This document shows, one piece after another, positions 6,091-8,608 of a stretch of 8,608 bases of DNA. Location of the stretch: positions 1 to 8,608 of the forward strand of contig JAEYOW010000039.1 in the NCBI GenBank assembly GCA_023411375.1. The letters run 5' to 3'. The position numbers and the translations under genes were made by a program. How positions within the stretch are numbered: the first letter of the stretch is position 1; every line of letters starts with the position of its first letter. The notes beneath the pieces are model-generated. The model had not been told where the DNA came from. It searched no databases and was given only the letters and a program-made list of their open reading frames with translations. The stretch comes from Bacillota bacterium. Lineage in GTDB: Bacteria > Bacillota > Clostridia > Christensenellales > Aristaeellaceae.

Positions 6091-7109
6091 AGGCGCTATT
6101 CATCGGCGGTACGGGAACCATCAGCGCGGCGATTTCGAGCCTGTGCGCGGACAAGGGCTGGGAGCTTACGTTGCTTAACAGGGGCAACAACGCGGCCTTT
6201 GTGCCCGCGGGTGTAAGGGTGCTGAAGGCGGATATGGACGACGAGGACGCGGTGCGCGCCGTCCTGGGTGACGAGCGTTTCGATGTGGTGGCGGATTTTA
6301 TCGCCTTTACGCCCGCGCAGGTGGAGCGTGATATTCGCCTGTTTGAGGGTCGTACGGGGCAGTATTTCTTCATCAGCTCCGCATCGGCGTACCAGAAGCC
6401 GCTTTCCTCGCCGTGGATTACGGAGGGGACCCCCCTTGCCAATCCTTTCTGGCAATACAGCCGGGATAAGATTGCCTGCGAGGAGGTGCTGATGAAGGCC
6501 TATCGCGAAAGCGGCTTTCCCGTGACCATCATCCGCCCGAGCCATACCTACGGCAACCGCGGCGTGCCGGTTGCGCTGCATGGCAAAAACGGGAGTTTTG
6601 CCGTGGTGGAGCGTATTCGAACGGGACGTAAGGTGATTGTGCCCGGAGACGGGCTGACGCTTTGGACGCTTACGCACAATACCGATTTTGCCGTGGCTTT
6701 TTGCGGGCTGATGGGCAACATGCATGCCAGGGGCGATGTGTTTCACATCACCAGCGACGAGAGCCTGACCTGGAACCAGGTATACGAAGCGGTTGGCGCG
6801 GCGCTGGGCGTGAGGCCGCAGATGGTGCATATCGCCAGCGAAACGCTCGCGGCGCTGTGCCCCGACTATTTGGGCGCGCTCATAGGCGACAAAAGCAACA
6901 CGGTGCTTTTCGACAACGCCAAGGTGAAGAGGGCAGTGCCGGAGTTTACCGCGAAAATACGCTTTGACCAGGGGGTGCGCGAGGCGATTCGGTACATCTA
7001 CGCGCATCCCGAGTGCCAGAGGGCCGATGCGGAATTTGACGCGTGGTGCGACGGGGTAATTGCGCAGTACGAACGCATGGTGGACGCCATGCCGAAACTT
7101 ATGATGTGA
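6087..7109 (+). CDS. NAD(P)-dependent epimerase/dehydratase-like protein (extended SDR)
   Basis: A 340-residue cytoplasmic protein of the extended short-chain dehydrogenase/reductase superfamily (COG0451-like), whose members act mostly on nucleotide sugars. The nucleotide-binding loop is GGTGTIS (7-13), with serine where the third glycine usually stands; this is seen in a Firmicutes subgroup of the family. The acidic residue of strand two is replaced by NRGN (31-34). The active-site set is Ser98 in ISSASAY, and Tyr124-x3-Lys128 in QYSRDK. IIRPSHTYGNRG (148-159) is the standard post-catalytic block. The start overlaps the previous stop as ATGA, with GGAGAGGGAG seven bases upstream (6070-6079). 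Substrate is unknown; the replaced acidic residue after strand two would fit NADP more than NAD, which is inference. Confidence 0.88.
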   Translation: MKALFIGGTGTISAAISSLCADKGWELTLLNRGNNAAFVPAGVRVLKADMDDEDAVRAVLGDERFDVVADFIAFTPAQVERDIRLFEGRTGQYFFISSASAYQKPLSSPWITEGTPLANPFWQYSRDKIACEEVLMKAYRESGFPVTIIRPSHTYGNRGVPVALHGKNGSFAVVERIRTGRKVIVPGDGLTLWTLTHNTDFAVAFCGLMGNMHARGDVFHITSDESLTWNQVYEAVGAALGVRPQMVHIASETLAALCPDYLGALIGDKSNTVLFDNAKVKRAVPEFTAKIRFDQGVREAIRYIYAHPECQRADAEFDAWCDGVIAQYERMVDAMPKLMM

Positions 7110-7122
7110 GGTTGTTCTTTAC

Positions 7123-8331
7123 GTGAGTCAGTACATTGAGCCCATCAAAACGGCGGTGCTGTTCTTTCCCTTCGTGGCGCTTCTGTTCACGATGCCCTAC
7201 ATGCTGGTGCAATATCGGAAATACGGTGCGATTTTGCTCATGCGCACGGCGGTGATTTATTCGTTCATCCTGTACTTGATGTGCGCCTATTTCCTGACCA
7301 TACTGCCCCTTCCGGACTGGGATTTCGTCGCCGGGCTTACCTCCCCGACCATCCAGCTGATTCCGTTGAGGGAGGTTGTGGACCTGTTCCGGCATTCCGC
7401 GGTGGAGTGGAGCAATCCCGCAACGTATTACAGGCTGTTCACCGGGCATGATTTTTTCCAGATTGTCGCCAACGTGGCGATGACCATTCCCTTTGGGATT
7501 TATCTTCGGTATTATTTCGGCTGTGGATTCAAAAAGACGGTGATGCTCACACTTGGCCTCAGCCTGGTTTTTGAGCTGACGCAGCTGAGCGGACTGTTCG
7601 GCCTGTATCCAAGGCCCTACCGGCTGGCGGATGTGGACGACCTGATGACCAACACGCTGGGCGGGATGGTCGGCTACTGGGCTGCGCCCCTGGTGATAAA
7701 GCTTTTGCCCTCCAAAGAGCGTATGGACGAGGTGGCGTACAGGCGGGGAACGCACGTATCGGTGACGCGCCGGGCGTTTGCGGCCATGCTGGACGGCTGC
7801 GTATTGCTGGTGCTGATGGCGGTGCTTTTGTGGCTGGCGCCGGGGCTGATGCCTTCGACGAACGATATCGGGGGCGTCCTGCTATGGTTTTTTGAGTGCT
7901 ATACAGCCGGCATAGCGCTGTATTTTATGCTTGGGGAATGGCTGCTGAAGGGCCGCACGGTTGGTAAGCGGCTGCTCCACCTGCGGTTGACGGATATCCG
8001 CGACGGGGGAAGGCCCAAACTATGGCAGTGCGTGGTGCGCTACACGGTGCTTTATCTGGTGGTGCTGCCCACGCCCATGGTAATATTGCTGGTGCTTACG
8101 CTGGGTGGGCTTGACGGCGGCGCGCTGGTGTGGTCGGTGCTGATCTGCATCGTGCTTTTGCTGGTGTACGTCCTGTTCTGGCTGCTGATGGCGGTGCAGG
8201 TGTTTACACACAGCATTCAGCTTCTGCACGGCAAACTGAGCATGACCCGAAACGTCAGCACGCTCAGGGCAAAGCAGGTACGAACGGGCACCGAGACGGA
8301 CGCGTCTGGGATAAAGTCCACGAACGGTTAA
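7123..8331 (+). CDS. VanZ-RDD fusion integral membrane protein
   Basis: A 402-residue membrane protein with two recognisable domains. The VanZ-like part (about 15-190) shows IVANVAMTIPFGIYLR (114-129), E151 and Q154 in FELTQLSG, and the block RLADVDDLMTNTLGGMVGY (167-185). VanZ of the vancomycin cluster gives low teicoplanin resistance, but most VanZ-like proteins have no known role. The RDD part (about 214-380) shows RR at 216-217, D224 in AMLDG, and GRTVGKRLLHLRL (277-289); RDD domains are four-helix-like membrane modules, some linked to ion transport. The GTG start at 7123 has GAGG at 7108-7111, eleven bases upstream; the next in-frame ATG (residue 24) would cut into the first membrane helix. 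The gene follows the SDR gene by 13 bp and closes the operon. Function is unknown. Confidence 0.88.
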   Translation: MSQYIEPIKTAVLFFPFVALLFTMPYMLVQYRKYGAILLMRTAVIYSFILYLMCAYFLTILPLPDWDFVAGLTSPTIQLIPLREVVDLFRHSAVEWSNPATYYRLFTGHDFFQIVANVAMTIPFGIYLRYYFGCGFKKTVMLTLGLSLVFELTQLSGLFGLYPRPYRLADVDDLMTNTLGGMVGYWAAPLVIKLLPSKERMDEVAYRRGTHVSVTRRAFAAMLDGCVLLVLMAVLLWLAPGLMPSTNDIGGVLLWFFECYTAGIALYFMLGEWLLKGRTVGKRLLHLRLTDIRDGGRPKLWQCVVRYTVLYLVVLPTPMVILLVLTLGGLDGGALVWSVLICIVLLLVYVLFWLLMAVQVFTHSIQLLHGKLSMTRNVSTLRAKQVRTGTETDASGIKSTNG

Positions 8332-8339
8332 GCATGGGA

Positions 8340-8362
8340 GTGGGCGCTATTAGGCCCGTTTT
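8340..8362 (+). terminator. Weak terminator-like hairpin after the VanZ-RDD gene
   Basis: GGGC (8342-8345) pairs with GCCC (8354-8357), extended by two G-T wobbles, with an 8-nt loop, followed by TTTT. The stem is short, so it may be only a minor pause or no terminator at all. Confidence 0.25.
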
Positions 8363-8399
8363 GGATAAGTCTATAAAGAATTAAACAAAGCATGAAAAT

Positions 8400-8422
8400 A
8401 TGGCGGGCAATAAGCCCGCCAT
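8400..8422. terminator. Perfect GC-rich hairpin, possible minus-strand terminator
   Basis: ATGGCGGGC (8400-8408) and GCCCGCCAT (8414-8422) form a perfect 9-bp stem with an AATAA loop. No T-tract follows on the plus strand. On the minus strand ATATTTTC follows, a weak U-tract. It could stop transcription coming from the insertion sequence at the right. Confidence 0.5.
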
Positions 8423-8433
8423 CCAGCCTGTCG

Positions 8434-8472
8434 AAAAACCCTGCTATCAAGAAGCGAGAGAGCAGGGTTTTT
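8434..8472. terminator. Bidirectional intrinsic terminator of the SDR/VanZ-RDD operon
   Basis: AAAAACCCTGCT (8434-8445) and AGCAGGGTTTTT (8461-8472) are perfect 12-bp complements around a 15-nt loop. The stem ends in five T residues on the plus strand and, through the five A residues on its left, five U on the minus strand. It therefore works on paper in both directions: for the operon ending at 8331 and for the transposase fragment to the right. Confidence 0.88.
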
Positions 8473-8477
8473 ACATA

Positions 8478-8608
8478 TGAATTGGATCGATGTCAATAAA
8501 GAAGACAAGTAAAAAATCAAAAGAAAGGTTTTTCGGTCTGGTCTGGAGTGAGCCCCTTGTTATGGGAATGAGGGCGGAAGGCATTGTAATAGCTGTGAAT
8601 GTAGTGAA
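8478..8608 (-). mobile_element. End of an IS3-like insertion sequence, cut by the window edge
   Basis: The interval holds the 3' end of a transposase gene (8517 onwards, minus strand) and, outside its stop, an AT-richer end sequence. On the plus strand that end starts TGAATTGGATCGATG at 8478 and includes AAAGAAGACAAGT (8498-8510), which resembles IS3/IS150-type terminal repeats that start with TG and carry AGACA-like motifs. The other end and any target duplication lie outside the window, so the boundary at 8478 is a best guess. Confidence 0.55.
8517..8608 (-). CDS. Transposase C-terminus, IS3-like (partial)
   Basis: The minus-strand frame read from 8606 to the TGA at 8519-8517 gives 29 residues including HYIHSYYNAFRPHS and then GLTPDQ before the stop. 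The pattern YN-x-x-RPHS-x(4)-GLTP is characteristic of the C-terminal end of DDE integrase-type transposases of the IS3 (OrfB) kind. The gene is cut by the right window edge, so the catalytic residues and the first frame of an IS3-type pair are not visible. Other rve-type families share this ending. Base composition beyond the stop is lower in GC than the host genes, as expected for an inserted element. Confidence 0.72.
   Translation of the reverse strand, partial: HYIHSYYNAFRPHSHNKGLTPDQTEKPFF

Noticed and set aside
6096..7007. 303-codon open frame on the minus strand opposite the SDR gene
   Set aside because: Its translation is rich in Arg, His and Gln with no family pattern, as expected of a GC-rich antisense shadow of a real gene.
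8334..8384. 16-codon frame after the VanZ-RDD gene
   Set aside because: No ribosome site and no support beyond a short chance frame that covers a weak hairpin.

Overview
The window reads as a chromosomal segment of a GC-rich, low-complexity-free bacterial genome, most likely a Firmicute of the class Clostridia. This is inferred from strong GGAGG-type ribosome binding sites, promoters with TG-extended -10 boxes, U-tract terminators, and the mix of families present (CNNM/CorC transporter, VanZ-RDD fusion, GT-C and acyltransferase-3 membrane enzymes). No rRNA, tRNA or CRISPR array is visible.

Layout. (1) Positions 27-3799 (+): a promoter followed by argH (argininosuccinate lyase), a GT-C mannosyltransferase-like membrane protein and an acyltransferase-3 membrane protein. 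They are packed with a 4-nt gap and then an ATGA overlap, so they look like one operon, ending at a long hairpin terminator (3811-3866). (2) Positions 3879-5336 (-): a convergent CNNM/CorC-type transporter gene. It has its own promoter and an unusually long 5' leader of about 165 nt, with a ribosome binding site, a possible 18-codon leader peptide, and a terminator-like hairpin immediately before the gene's own ribosome binding site. (3) Positions 5346-5503: a small non-coding element with 18-bp perfect terminal inverted repeats, flanked by a 9-bp direct repeat. It has the form of a MITE (miniature inverted-repeat transposable element) placed between two divergent promoters. (4) Positions 5509-8331 (+): a promoter and a three-gene operon: a small secreted protein of unknown function, an extended-SDR NAD(P)-dependent epimerase/dehydratase-like protein, and a VanZ-RDD fusion membrane protein. 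(5) Positions 8332-8608: terminator hairpins, then the 3' end of an IS3-like insertion sequence that runs off the right edge on the minus strand.

How the parts relate. The first operon couples arginine synthesis to two membrane enzymes of the type that decorate surface glycans. The last operon combines a secreted protein, a soluble SDR enzyme and a membrane protein, and no pathway can be assigned from sequence alone. The most noteworthy non-coding content is the 5136-5577 intergenic region, which holds the candidate attenuator of the metal-transporter-like gene and the MITE-like insertion that appears to have pushed two closely spaced divergent promoters apart.
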